Origin: an uncultured Lachnospiraceae bacterium
GTDB taxonomy: Bacteria; Bacillota; Clostridia; Lachnospirales; Lachnospiraceae
Assembly (NCBI GenBank): GCA_947567595.1
Contig: CANOMQ010000017.1
Coordinates: 1 to 64,000 of the forward strand
Direction of reading: 5' to 3'
Length of the DNA: 64,000 nucleotides
Numbering within the stretch: position 1 is the first letter of the stretch; every line of letters begins with the position of its first letter. Shown here piece after piece: positions 26,677 through 35,403 of the stretch. Under the pieces are notes generated by a model. The model had not been told where the DNA came from. It saw nothing but the letters and a program-made list of their open reading frames with translations, and ran no database searches. Position numbers and translations under genes: made by a program.

Positions 26677-27264
26677 TTATAACAATCCCGAAAAACCGCA
26701 AAACGCAATCGCCATCAGTCCCGCCGTAATCAGCACAATCGGCATTCCCTGAAACGACTCCGGAATATCATTGTATGCAATCTTTTCCCGTATTCCCGCA
26801 AGAATGACAATCGCAATCAGAAAGCCGACCGCCGTAAACAACCCGCTTGCAATGCTAAACCCGATTCCATAATTTTTCTGCACATTGGTCAGCGCAATGC
26901 CAAGCACCGCACAGTTTGTCGTAATGAGCGGCAGATACACGCCAAGCGCCTGATAGAGCGCGGGCACATATTTTTTCAAAAACATCTCCACAAACTGCAC
27001 CAAAGCCGCAATCACAAGGATAAACACAATCGTCTGCAAATACGTGATGTCAAACGTGACAAGCACGAACCGGTAAATCACCGCTGTCACGCCGGACGCA
27101 ATCGTTATGACAAAGATAACCGCCCCGCCCATGCCGACCGCCGTATTGACCTTTTTGGAAACGCCAAGAAACGGACACAAGCCCAAAAACTGGCTTAATA
27201 CAACGTTGCTCACCAAAGAGGAGCTTACAAGAAGCACTAACAAATCCTTTACTACATCAAACAT
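26677..27264 (-). CDS. rnfA: Rnf electron transport complex subunit A
   Basis: 195 residues with six predicted membrane helices. The conserved NVVLSQFLGLCPFLGVSK segment near 19 and ITTNCAVLGIAL near 113 carry the Cys residues that hold the membrane-embedded iron centre with RnfE. Spacing of three bases to rnfE shows tight coupling. Confidence 0.95.
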   Translation of the reverse strand: MFDVVKDLLVLLVSSSLVSNVVLSQFLGLCPFLGVSKKVNTAVGMGGAVIFVITIASGVTAVIYRFVLVTFDITYLQTIVFILVIAALVQFVEMFLKKYVPALYQALGVYLPLITTNCAVLGIALTNVQKNYGIGFSIASGLFTAVGFLIAIVILAGIREKIAYNDIPESFQGMPIVLITAGLMAIAFCGFSGLL

Positions 27265-27267
27265 ACC

Positions 27268-28068
27268 CTACTCCCCCTTTCCATTCTGCGTCGCGCGCGC
27301 CGCGTCCGCAACCGAGCCGGACGGCGCATTGACATCGACGAAACGGCGTGCACAGCCGCTGTCCTCACAGGACGCACAGTCAAAATTGCACCCGGACTGA
27401 ATTTTATCGGCATTCTGACCTTTTTCCTGCATTTTGCGTTTCACCCTGTTTTGCAATGCCGTAAGCGCCGCAAGCACAAAAAACGCACCCGGAGCAAGCA
27501 CAAAGATACTGACTGGCACATATTCTATCGGCTCGCTTCTTCCCAAAACGGAGGAAACCGCCGCGAGCACCCCGTTGATTACAGGAATGCCAAACAGCTC
27601 CCCTGCGCCAAGCAGCTCCCGTACCATGCCGATTGCCGTGAGCGCCACCGTAAAGCCAAGTCCCATGCCAAGTCCGTCAAAAAAGGAAGGCAGCGCCGCG
27701 TTTTTCGACGCAAACGACTCCGCGCGTCCCAATATGATACAGTTTACCACAATCAGTGGAATATAAATTCCAAGCGCCGAATAAAGGCTTGGGATAAAGC
27801 CCTCCAGCAATAATTCCGCCATTGTCACAAACGACGCCACAATCACGATAAACGCCGGAATACGCACCCTGTTTGGTATGATGTTGCGCAAAAGCGATAT
27901 GAGGACATTACTCAGCACAAGCACCGCCGTCGTGGTCAGTCCCATGCCAAGTCCGTTAATTGCCGACGTGGTAACCGCAAGCGTCGGGCACATTCCAAGC
28001 ATTAACACAAACGTCGGATTTTCTTTCACAAGACCGTTCAAAAATACATTCATATTTTTATTTTTCAT
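27268..28068 (-). CDS. rnfE: Rnf electron transport complex subunit E, with Cys-rich tail
   Basis: 266 residues. The membrane part (about 1-205) has LGMCPTLAVTTSA near 25 and IVVNCIILGRAE near 105, the pseudo-symmetric partner of RnfA. A hydrophilic tail of about 60 residues follows, carrying four cysteines spaced C-x3-C-x2-C-x4-C (SGCNFDCASCEDSGC) near 225-240. Most RnfE proteins end near 205-230 residues. The start at 28068 has a GGGGGG site seven bases upstream; ATG 28074 is too close to it. Confidence 0.95.
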   Translation of the reverse strand: MKNKNMNVFLNGLVKENPTFVLMLGMCPTLAVTTSAINGLGMGLTTTAVLVLSNVLISLLRNIIPNRVRIPAFIVIVASFVTMAELLLEGFIPSLYSALGIYIPLIVVNCIILGRAESFASKNAALPSFFDGLGMGLGFTVALTAIGMVRELLGAGELFGIPVINGVLAAVSSVLGRSEPIEYVPVSIFVLAPGAFFVLAALTALQNRVKRKMQEKGQNADKIQSGCNFDCASCEDSGCARRFVDVNAPSGSVADAARATQNGKGE

Positions 28069-28080
28069 TGCCATGCCCCC

Positions 28081-28692
28081 CTACCCTATACTATCGGAAA
28101 CCAGCAATACGTCACGGAAATAGGTAAGTCCCGCATTCACGCCGTTTACAATGGCGTTTGTCGTAATGGTCGCACCGCTGATTGCATCAATCTCACTATC
28201 ATCTGCCGCGCCTGATTTTGTATAAGTAAACTGTTCCACCTGCTTATCCATAAACTGCGGCACAAGCACATCTCCTGCCTTCATGCCAAGACCTGCCGTC
28301 TCGGCAATGCTAAGCAGCGAAATCCCGTTTAACGTACCCTCAAATGTCACGCCCATCGAAAACTGAATATCGCCGCCATACCCCTCATGGTCAGTAACCG
28401 TGATGACATATCCCAAAAGCGCCCCGCTTGCGTCAAGCGCCCGCATGACCTCATCAATATCCACCCCGTCAATACTGCCGCTGACTGCTTCCCCGCTTGT
28501 CGGCTCTGTCACCGTCTCAAACGTTGTCGCCGCCGCAAATACATTCGCACACGCTTCCTGCTTTGCCTTCTCCTTCTGCTGCGCAATCGGCTCCTTCGTC
28601 ACATCATACACCACGCCAAGCAGCAGCCCCGCCACAACCGTAATCGCAAAAAGGATTAGCGCGTCTTTTATCATCGCTGATTTTTCATTCAT
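28081..28692 (-). CDS. rnfG: Rnf electron transport complex subunit G (flavoprotein)
   Basis: 203 residues: an N-terminal membrane helix (about 9-29) and an outer FMN-binding domain. The covalent FMN site is the Thr in ISGATITT near 178. ApbE, encoded nearby, would attach the flavin. The start region overlaps the rnfD stop; ATG 28692 has GGAGG ten bases upstream. Confidence 0.94.
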   Translation of the reverse strand: MNEKSAMIKDALILFAITVVAGLLLGVVYDVTKEPIAQQKEKAKQEACANVFAAATTFETVTEPTSGEAVSGSIDGVDIDEVMRALDASGALLGYVITVTDHEGYGGDIQFSMGVTFEGTLNGISLLSIAETAGLGMKAGDVLVPQFMDKQVEQFTYTKSGAADDSEIDAISGATITTNAIVNGVNAGLTYFRDVLLVSDSIG

Positions 28693-28694
28693 TT

Positions 28695-29648
28695 TCAACC
28701 TGCCTCCTTTTTGACTTTTTTCTTTCCAAATGCCGTCGGTCTTGTCACATTTTCAATCAAAGGCACAAGCAGGTTTCCCAAAATAATCGCATAGGAAACA
28801 CCTTCCGCCGAAGGTCCAAACAGCCGGAATATTCCCGTCATAATCCCCAAAAACACGCCAAACACATACTGCCCCTTATCCGTAATCGGTCGAGTTACAT
28901 AATCCGTTGCCATAAAAAATGCCCCAAGCATTAATCCGCCGCCCGCAAGCTGCGAAACGAGATATTCCACATCAAAGCCGCGCCCGCTAAAAAGCAAAAG
29001 AAACACGACAAAACTAATCAGATACGACGCAGGCACCTTTAAGTCAATCACTTTCATCACCAAAAGAAATACCGCGCCGATTAATATCGCAATCATGCTT
29101 GTTTCACCAATCGTTCCCGCTGTCCGCCCAATCACCATATCAAGCACATTCACGCCCTCTCCTGCCTTAATCGCAGCAAGCGGCGTCGCACCCGTGTAAG
29201 CGTCGCAGTCAAAATTCGTCATAATCGACGTAAACGAAATCAAAAGAAAACAGCGCGCCCCAAGCGCGGGGTTCATAAAATTCTGTCCCAGTCCGCCAAA
29301 CAGCATTTTGACCACGATAATTGCAAACGCGCCCCCGATTACCCCAATCCAAAGCGGCGCCTTGGGCGGCAGGTTGAGCGCCAGCAAAAGCCCGGTCACC
29401 ACCGCGGAAAAATCCGTCACCGTAATCTTCTTTTTCATACACCTGTCATATATGTACTCCGCCAAAACCGTTGTCAGCACCGTTATGATGACCAGCAAAA
29501 GCGCATGAAACCCAAAATTGAATACGCCAAAAAGCGTCGCGGGAAGGAGCGCTATCACCACATACAGCATTATGCGTGATGTCGTATCCTTTGCCCGCAC
29601 ATGCGGATTTGACGATACCCGAAACATTGTATCCAAATGATTATCCAC
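28695..29648 (-). CDS. rnfD: Rnf electron transport complex subunit D (flavoprotein)
   Basis: 317 residues with about eight to ten membrane helices. The FMN attachment Thr is in YTGATPLAAIKAG near 155. RnfD is the main ion-translocating membrane subunit candidate. The start is GTG with GGAGG nine bases upstream. The stop overlaps the rnfG leader. Confidence 0.94.
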   Translation of the reverse strand: MDNHLDTMFRVSSNPHVRAKDTTSRIMLYVVIALLPATLFGVFNFGFHALLLVIITVLTTVLAEYIYDRCMKKKITVTDFSAVVTGLLLALNLPPKAPLWIGVIGGAFAIIVVKMLFGGLGQNFMNPALGARCFLLISFTSIMTNFDCDAYTGATPLAAIKAGEGVNVLDMVIGRTAGTIGETSMIAILIGAVFLLVMKVIDLKVPASYLISFVVFLLLFSGRGFDVEYLVSQLAGGGLMLGAFFMATDYVTRPITDKGQYVFGVFLGIMTGIFRLFGPSAEGVSYAIILGNLLVPLIENVTRPTAFGKKKVKKEAG

Positions 29649-29668
29649 CTCGTACTACCTCCATTCTT

Positions 29669-30985
29669 TCATGCTTTTTTGCGCTTCCCAAGCACATTCT
29701 TGCGCATGGATTTGATTGCCTGCGTCAGATGCCGCTTTGCCGGACACACATAACTGCAGCACCCGCACTCCACACACTCCATACCGTCATTTGCCACAAA
29801 GCCTTCCTCGTCATAATGTTCAGAAAGCACCGCAAGCCTTGTCGGTACAAGACGGCTCGGACATGCCGCAACACATCTGCCGCAGTTAATACATGGCGTC
29901 GGCTCCATTGCTGACACCTCATCATGCGTCAGACACAAAAGTGCTGAAGCAGTCTTTGTAGTCGGCACATTCAAGTCAAATAATGCAAATCCCATCATCG
30001 GACCACCAGAAACAATTTTTTCCGGCGTACACTTTAATCCTCCTGCCTCTTCAATCAAATCCTTATAATTCATGCCAATTCTGACATAAAAATTTCTCGG
30101 ATCATTCACTGCATCACCCGTCACCGTGACAATCCGGTTCATCAAAGGTTTCCCTTCCTTTACAGCATGGTAAACCGCAACAATCGTATCCACATTGTCA
30201 ACCACACAGCCCGCGTCGGCAGGAAGCATTTTGGAATTAATTTCACGCCCTGTCGTCGCATAGATAATCTGCCGCTCCGCGCCCTGCGGATATTTTGTCT
30301 TTAACGCCGCCACACTGATTTTCGGCTCGTTCTGTGTCATTTCTGTTAAAATTTTCACACAGTCAGGCTTGTTATCCTCCACCGCAAGAATTCCCTGCGC
30401 ATTGTCAAACAGCCGAAGGATAATCTTCAATCCCTCCACAAGCTTCTCCGGTTCCTCAATCATTCTCCTGTAATCCGAGGTAAGATACGGCTCACACTCC
30501 GCGCAGTTGGCAATGACATATTCAATTTTTTCCGGCTCCTTTGGCGAAAGCTTCACATGCGTCGGAAAACCTGCGCCGCCCATTCCCACAATCCCTGCCT
30601 CTTTAATCAGCTCGATAATTTCCTTCTTATCAAGCTTGTCAGGCTCATGCGGCGTATAAGCAACCTCCTCAAGCAATCCGTCATTGTCAACAATAATGGA
30701 ATTGATTAAATCTCCCGTCACAACCCTTCTAGGCTCAATGCCCTTGACCGTCCCCGATACCGTCGCATAAATCGGCGCCGAGACAAAGCCGCCTGCCTCC
30801 GCAATTTTCTGCCCCGTAAGCACCCTGTCGCCCTTTTTTACGACCGGAACGGCAGGCGCTCCGATATGCTGGCTTAAGGGATAGACCATCTCACCCGTCG
30901 GAATAATCGTTTTCATCGGCTTATCCTTTGACAATGCTTTTCCGTCATAGGGATGGACACCACCGCCAAACGTAAGTTTTGCCAT
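29669..30985 (-). CDS. rnfC: Rnf electron transport complex subunit C (NADH-binding)
   Basis: 438 residues. A glycine-rich nucleotide-binding segment, GIVGMGGAGFPTHVKL, is near 130, with SLBB-like and FMN-binding regions. Two 4Fe-4S sites follow near 365-410 (CINCGRCVAACP and CVECGCCSYVCP). It passes electrons to NAD. First gene of rnfCDGEAB. The start at 30985 has GGAGG six bases upstream; the longer frame begins inside the leader. Confidence 0.95.
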   Translation of the reverse strand: MAKLTFGGGVHPYDGKALSKDKPMKTIIPTGEMVYPLSQHIGAPAVPVVKKGDRVLTGQKIAEAGGFVSAPIYATVSGTVKGIEPRRVVTGDLINSIIVDNDGLLEEVAYTPHEPDKLDKKEIIELIKEAGIVGMGGAGFPTHVKLSPKEPEKIEYVIANCAECEPYLTSDYRRMIEEPEKLVEGLKIILRLFDNAQGILAVEDNKPDCVKILTEMTQNEPKISVAALKTKYPQGAERQIIYATTGREINSKMLPADAGCVVDNVDTIVAVYHAVKEGKPLMNRIVTVTGDAVNDPRNFYVRIGMNYKDLIEEAGGLKCTPEKIVSGGPMMGFALFDLNVPTTKTASALLCLTHDEVSAMEPTPCINCGRCVAACPSRLVPTRLAVLSEHYDEEGFVANDGMECVECGCCSYVCPAKRHLTQAIKSMRKNVLGKRKKA

Positions 30986-31171
30986 ATTCATCCTCCATTC
31001 TTTCCAAAGTCTGCAAGCCCGTATCTTTCCAAAAGCCCGCATTCCTTTTTCATTTTTACACTTATCTCTACTATACTATTTTTTTGATAGTTTTTCATCA
31101 TTTTTTTGTAAGAATTCACAAAATTTTTGTAACACAAAACTTTCCATTTTAATAACAATGCCTTATTTACT
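30986..31171. other. AT-rich intergenic region between rnfC and the YprB-like gene
   Basis: Divergent intergenic stretch. On the minus strand a TATAGT -10-like element lies near 31065-31075 with a poor -35, a possible rnfC promoter. I see no ORF or clear riboswitch fold here. Confidence 0.35.
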
Positions 31172-31200
31172 TTGACAGAAGCAAAAGCATATGGTAATTT
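31172..31200 (+). promoter_or_regulatory. Predicted sigma-A promoter of the YprB-like gene
   Basis: Plus-strand TTGACA, 17-base spacer, TAATTT, about 45 bases before the start. Confidence 0.6.
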
Positions 31201-31245
31201 ATTTAATAGGAAGTGAATTTGATTTGACACGAAAGGAAAAATCAC

Positions 31246-32373
31246 ATGAAATGCATACAGAAAAGTCTGGGAATTTTAACTCCGTGCTATCCCATCGAAA
31301 ATTTGTGTATTCCAATGCAGACATTGTTTATTGATATTGAAACAACCGGTCTCTATGCCAAAAGCTCCAACCTTTACATGATTGGCTGCGCTTATTTAGA
31401 CGACACGAATGGTCCCGCGCACTGGTGTACCATTCAGTGGTTTGCCGCAAACTATGACGATGAACGCAATATCCTTGAAGCCTTCGTCCAATTTGCCGAA
31501 AACTACCGCTTTCTCATCCATTTTAACGGCAACAGCTTTGATATTCCCTATCTCCAAAGCAAAATCGAGCATTATCAGCTTGCGCTTGATTTCAACCGTT
31601 TTGAAGGGATTGATATTTACAGACGCGTGGCACCCTACAAAAATTTTTTAAGACTGCCAAACTGCAAACAAAAGACTTTAGAGGGCTTTCTGAACACAAC
31701 GCAACGCGAAGACAAATACACTGGCGGCGAGTTGATTGAAATCTACCACGACTATGTACTCACACACAACGAAAGCAGCGAACGTCTGCTGTTATTACAC
31801 AATGAGGAAGACCTCAAGGGAATGCTCGAAATCGTCTCCGCCCTCGCAATTCCTGACCTGTTTCATCTTCCGATAAAGGTCACGCGCGTACAGGCAAATT
31901 ATTACAGGGATGTCAATCAAAAACAATGTCCCGAGATTATCATGAGTTTAAAACTGTCTACGCCTCTGCCTGCGGACATTTCCTACGGCATCAACGACTG
32001 CTACTTTAGCGGTCATAAGGAAGACGGCAAGCTGCGGGTACCCTTATATGAAGAGGAGCTCAAATATTTTTATTCCAACTACAAGGACTACTATTACCTT
32101 CCAACGGAGGACATTGCCATACACAAATCCGTCGCCACCTTTGTTGACAAAGACCACCGGGAACAGGCGACCGCGCACACCTGCTATACGCGCAAACGTT
32201 CCTCCTATCTTCCGCAGTGGGACGCGGTTTTCGTCCCCTTCTTCAAGCGCAGCTACGACGACAAGTCACTGTTTTTCGAGCTGACAGACGAGCTTAAGAC
32301 GCAGCGCGAAGCCTTTAACCTGTATGCACACCACATTCTCGAAATGATGGGTGCCGGAAAGACGTCACCATAA
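31246..32373 (+). CDS. YprB-like ribonuclease H-fold exonuclease
   Basis: 375 residues. An RNase H-like 3'-5' exonuclease core begins at TLFIDIETTGLY near 27 (DxE pair) and continues IHFNGNSFDIPYL near 98. It ends with HNEEDLKGMLEI near 185, supplying the later acidic residues. Members (YprB/RNase_H_2) are predicted DNA or RNA exonucleases, often near helicases; here there is no helicase neighbour. The C-terminal half has no recognised domain. ATG with AAAGGA nine bases upstream. Confidence 0.85.
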   Translation: MKCIQKSLGILTPCYPIENLCIPMQTLFIDIETTGLYAKSSNLYMIGCAYLDDTNGPAHWCTIQWFAANYDDERNILEAFVQFAENYRFLIHFNGNSFDIPYLQSKIEHYQLALDFNRFEGIDIYRRVAPYKNFLRLPNCKQKTLEGFLNTTQREDKYTGGELIEIYHDYVLTHNESSERLLLLHNEEDLKGMLEIVSALAIPDLFHLPIKVTRVQANYYRDVNQKQCPEIIMSLKLSTPLPADISYGINDCYFSGHKEDGKLRVPLYEEELKYFYSNYKDYYYLPTEDIAIHKSVATFVDKDHREQATAHTCYTRKRSSYLPQWDAVFVPFFKRSYDDKSLFFELTDELKTQREAFNLYAHHILEMMGAGKTSP

Positions 32374-32387
32374 CAAAAGCCACAAAA

Positions 32388-32425
32388 AAAACGGACGTTG
32401 CTTTTCCTGCAAAGTCCGTTTTTAT
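32388..32425. terminator. Bidirectional intrinsic terminator between YprB-like and cheR genes
   Basis: AAAACGGAC / GTCCGTTTT stem with an 18-base loop and T/A-runs on both sides, placed between the convergent genes. Confidence 0.75.
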
Positions 32426-32445
32426 GTCCTTTTATGTTTTATCAA

Positions 32446-33225
32446 TTATCTGCTCTTTACATAGAAAAACGAATTTTTCCGCTCATAACCGATTTCCTTA
32501 TAATTCATAATCTGCTCCGTACTTCCGATAAACAGAATACCGCCTGTCTTTAAGGAGCTGTTATACTTCCTGAAAATCTCGTCTTTCGCTTCCTCCGTAA
32601 AATATATCAAGACATTTCTGCAAACAATCAAATCACACTTGTCAGGGTATGTATCCTTCAAAAGATTGTGCTGCTGAAACTGCACCCTTGCCTTAATCTC
32701 ATCTGCAATCTTGTAAGAAGGACCAACCTTTGTAAAATATTTCTTCTTAAACTCGTCTGGCACGGCAGCAATGCTCTTTTCATTGTATAAGCCAAGCTTT
32801 GCCTTCTCAATCACCTGTTTATCAATGTCTGTCGCATTAATCGTAATCTGATTTAATGGAATATGCTTTGAAAATGCCATGACAAGCGAATACGGCTCAT
32901 CACCTGTCGAACACGCCGCGCTCCAAATCTTAAGCTTTGTTCCAAATTTACTGATAAGCTCAGGGATGATCTGCTGATCCATCAGCTTCCACTGCTCCGG
33001 ATTTCTGTAAAACTCCGATACATTAATCGTCAGATAGTTTACAAAATCATCAAAAACCGCCTTATCATCACGCAGTTTTGCTACAAACTTGTCATATCCT
33101 GTCACCTTATGTTTCGCTATCAGCGTATCAATGCGGCGCTTCATCTGCTTTTCCTTGTAAGCATTCAAATCAATCTTGGTAAGTGAAAAAACCTCTTTTT
33201 TGAAATATTCATAATCATAAGCCAT
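32446..33225 (-). CDS. cheR: CheR-type protein-glutamate methyltransferase
   Basis: 259 residues. A short N-terminal helical domain is followed by a SAM-dependent methyltransferase with NVSEFYRNPEQW near 71, the SAM loop in WSAACSTGDEPYSL near 103 and CRNVLIYF near 210. It would methylate chemoreceptors using S-adenosylmethionine. It stands alone, without cheA/B/W nearby. The start at 33225 follows a GGGGGG site; the longer frame starts in the leader, which contains repeats. Confidence 0.88.
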   Translation of the reverse strand: MAYDYEYFKKEVFSLTKIDLNAYKEKQMKRRIDTLIAKHKVTGYDKFVAKLRDDKAVFDDFVNYLTINVSEFYRNPEQWKLMDQQIIPELISKFGTKLKIWSAACSTGDEPYSLVMAFSKHIPLNQITINATDIDKQVIEKAKLGLYNEKSIAAVPDEFKKKYFTKVGPSYKIADEIKARVQFQQHNLLKDTYPDKCDLIVCRNVLIYFTEEAKDEIFRKYNSSLKTGGILFIGSTEQIMNYKEIGYERKNSFFYVKSR

Positions 33226-33257
33226 GAGTATTTCCCCCCTTTGCTTTTTTCTTAAAC

Positions 33258-33299
33258 AAATTTTGTTTTGCAAATTTTATTTTGCAGATTTTGTTAAAA
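33258..33299. repeat. Three imperfect 14-base tandem repeats before cheR
   Basis: Units on the plus strand: AAATTTTGTTTTGC, AAATTTTATTTTGC, AGATTTTGTTAAAA. They lie 33 to 75 bases before the cheR start, where a regulator or polymerase would bind. Confidence 0.6.
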
Positions 33300-33322
33300 T
33301 ATTCACATAAAGGTATATAAAG

Positions 33323-33348
33323 AGCTCCGGGGATTTATTCCCCAGAGC
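33323..33348 (-). terminator. Likely terminator of the cmk-ispH-rpsA operon
   Basis: GCTCTGGGG / CCCCGGAGC stem with a short T-containing tail on the minus strand, about 30 bases past the rpsA stop. The T-run is weak. Confidence 0.6.
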
Positions 33349-33376
33349 AATCCCATTCAATTGTACTATGCAAAAT

Positions 33377-34540
33377 CTATTCAGCAGACTCTGCTTCCTG
33401 CTTTGCAATCACCGCGTCAATATCTACGGAAACAACATCCGCATCATCCTCCGCTACCTTCTCTGCAACAGGCTCTTCCTTTACTTCCGGAACAAGCAGT
33501 GCCTTAATGCTAAGACTAATTTTCTTGCCTTCCTCATTGAAATCTACAACCTTTGCCGTAACCTCCTGACCAACAGACAATACATCAGCCGGCTTCTCAA
33601 TATGCTCCTTTGCAATCTGAGAAACATGGAGCAAAGCGTCAATTCCCGGTTCAAGCTCTATAAATGCGCCAAAGTCCGTCATTCTAGCAACCTTACCTGT
33701 TACCTCGTTTCCAACCGCATACTTTTCAGCCGCATTCTTCCACGGATTCGAATCGTCAAATTTCAGTGACAGCGCAACCTTTGTTCCGTCAATATCCTTA
33801 ATCAAAACCTTGAGAACCTCGCCAACCTTGAATACCTTCTTCGGATTCTCAACACGTCCCCAAGACATCTCCGAAATGTGAAGCAAACCGTCAACTCCGC
33901 CTAAGTCAATAAACGCACCGAAATCTGTCACGTTCTTAACCGTACCTTCAATCACATCACCCGGTTTAATCTTTGCAAAAAGCTCTTTCTGCATTTCCGC
34001 CTTCTTTGCCACGATTAACTGCTTACGGTCACCAATATAACGTCTTCTCTTAGGATTGTACTCGCTGATTACGAACTCAATCTCCTGTCCTGCGTACTTG
34101 TTCAAATCTTTCTCATATACATCCGATACAAGGCTTGCAGGAATAAAAATCCTTACTTCCTCAACAACAACGCTCAAACCGCCGTCAAGCACCTGAGAAA
34201 CCTTTGCGATAAGCACTTCCTTATTGTTGAATGCCTCCTCGATTCTCTTGTTGCCTCTGTCTGCGGCAAGTCTCTTGTACGTGAGCAGAACCTGTCCCTC
34301 ACCGTCGTTTACTTTAAGAACCTTAACCTCCATCTTATCACCAGCGTTAATAACCGTGGTAAGATCAACGTTTGGCTCATTAGTGTATTCGTTACGTGTA
34401 AGAATACCGTCTGACTTGTAGCCGATATTAAGGATCACTTCATCGGGCTTCACATCGATGACTGTACCTTCGATTACCTCTCCTGTATGAATAGTTTTTA
34501 ATGATTCTTCTAACATTTGTTCAAAAGTTAATTCTGACAT
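33377..34540 (-). CDS. rpsA: 30S ribosomal protein S1 (four S1 domains)
   Basis: 387 residues containing four OB-fold S1 repeats: about 15-85, 100-165, 185-255 and 270-345. The third and fourth carry the typical GAFIDLGGVDGLLHISE and GAFIELEPGIDALLHVSQ. S1 binds mRNA on the small subunit; in Clostridia it is shorter than the six-domain E. coli form. The start at 34540 has GGAGG nine bases upstream and lies inside the last 20 bases of ispH, in another frame. Confidence 0.92.
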   Translation of the reverse strand: MSELTFEQMLEESLKTIHTGEVIEGTVIDVKPDEVILNIGYKSDGILTRNEYTNEPNVDLTTVINAGDKMEVKVLKVNDGEGQVLLTYKRLAADRGNKRIEEAFNNKEVLIAKVSQVLDGGLSVVVEEVRIFIPASLVSDVYEKDLNKYAGQEIEFVISEYNPKRRRYIGDRKQLIVAKKAEMQKELFAKIKPGDVIEGTVKNVTDFGAFIDLGGVDGLLHISEMSWGRVENPKKVFKVGEVLKVLIKDIDGTKVALSLKFDDSNPWKNAAEKYAVGNEVTGKVARMTDFGAFIELEPGIDALLHVSQIAKEHIEKPADVLSVGQEVTAKVVDFNEEGKKISLSIKALLVPEVKEEPVAEKVAEDDADVVSVDIDAVIAKQEAESAE

Positions 34541-35390
34541 AATTTTGAACCTCCTCAATTATTTTGTTTGGGGTAGAAGCCCCCGCTGTGATGCCCACTA
34601 GTTCAACAGAATTAGGTAAATCTAATTTCAGGTCTGCCAGTGTTTGTATATAGTAAGTACTCTCACACCTGCTTTTACACAGTTCGTAAAGCTTGCGTGT
34701 ATTTGAACTGTGAGTACCACCTATCACAATCATAACGTCAGCTTTGGCTGCCAGTTCAAGTGCTTCCTCCTGACGCTCTTTTGTTGCATTACATATAGTA
34801 TTCGCAACAATTATATCATAACCTTTTTTTTGAAAAATTTCAACTAATTCTTGAAATTTCTTGTAATTAAATGTCGTTTGGGCTACAATGCAGAGTTTTT
34901 CGTCCATATTTAGACTAAAATCCTGCGCCTGCTCCTTTGTTTCGACAACCGTGACCGGGGTTTTTGACCACCCCTTAATGCCCTTCACCTCCGGGTGTTC
35001 CCCGTTTCCGATGATAATGATATGACGTCCCTCCTCGGAGCGCTTTCGTACAATACGGTGGATATTTTTTACAAACGGGCACGTCGCGTCAATGCGCTCA
35101 AGCTTTTTTTCCTCCATCAGATGATAAACCGCCTCCGAAACGCCATGCGCACGGATAATGACTGTACCCTCCCCGGGCTGTAGGTGCTCCCTGTCCATCG
35201 CAAGAAGCTCCTCGCGGCTTTCAATCACCCTCACACCTTTTTCCTCCAAGTCCTTCACAACTTCCTCATTGTGGACAATCGGACCATAGGTATGTACCGT
35301 CTTTCCCGTTCCCACCTGCTCATACACCATGTCAACGGCGCGCTTTACGCCAAAACAGAACCCTGCGGTTTTTGCTACTACAACCTCCAT
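34521..35390 (-). CDS. ispH: 4-Hydroxy-3-methylbut-2-enyl diphosphate reductase
   Basis: 289 residues, a 4Fe-4S enzyme making IPP and DMAPP in the last step of the MEP pathway. The cluster cysteines are in AGFCFGVKRA near 13, the DATCPFV segment near 98 and ANTICNATKERQEEA near 191. TFNYKKFQE near 165 and GGTHSSNTRKLYE near 217 are also typical. In many Clostridia IspH is fused to S1; here the two are separate but overlapping. The start at 35390 follows GGGAGG. Confidence 0.94.
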   Translation of the reverse strand: MEVVVAKTAGFCFGVKRAVDMVYEQVGTGKTVHTYGPIVHNEEVVKDLEEKGVRVIESREELLAMDREHLQPGEGTVIIRAHGVSEAVYHLMEEKKLERIDATCPFVKNIHRIVRKRSEEGRHIIIIGNGEHPEVKGIKGWSKTPVTVVETKEQAQDFSLNMDEKLCIVAQTTFNYKKFQELVEIFQKKGYDIIVANTICNATKERQEEALELAAKADVMIVIGGTHSSNTRKLYELCKSRCESTYYIQTLADLKLDLPNSVELVGITAGASTPNKIIEEVQNYVRINF

Positions 35391-35403
35391 CGCAGTCCTC
35401 CCA

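Noticed and set aside
30986-31245. Riboswitch or small gene before rnfC
   Set aside because: No open frame with a ribosome site apart from the rnfC extension, and no strong stems; the region is simply AT-rich with promoter-like elements.
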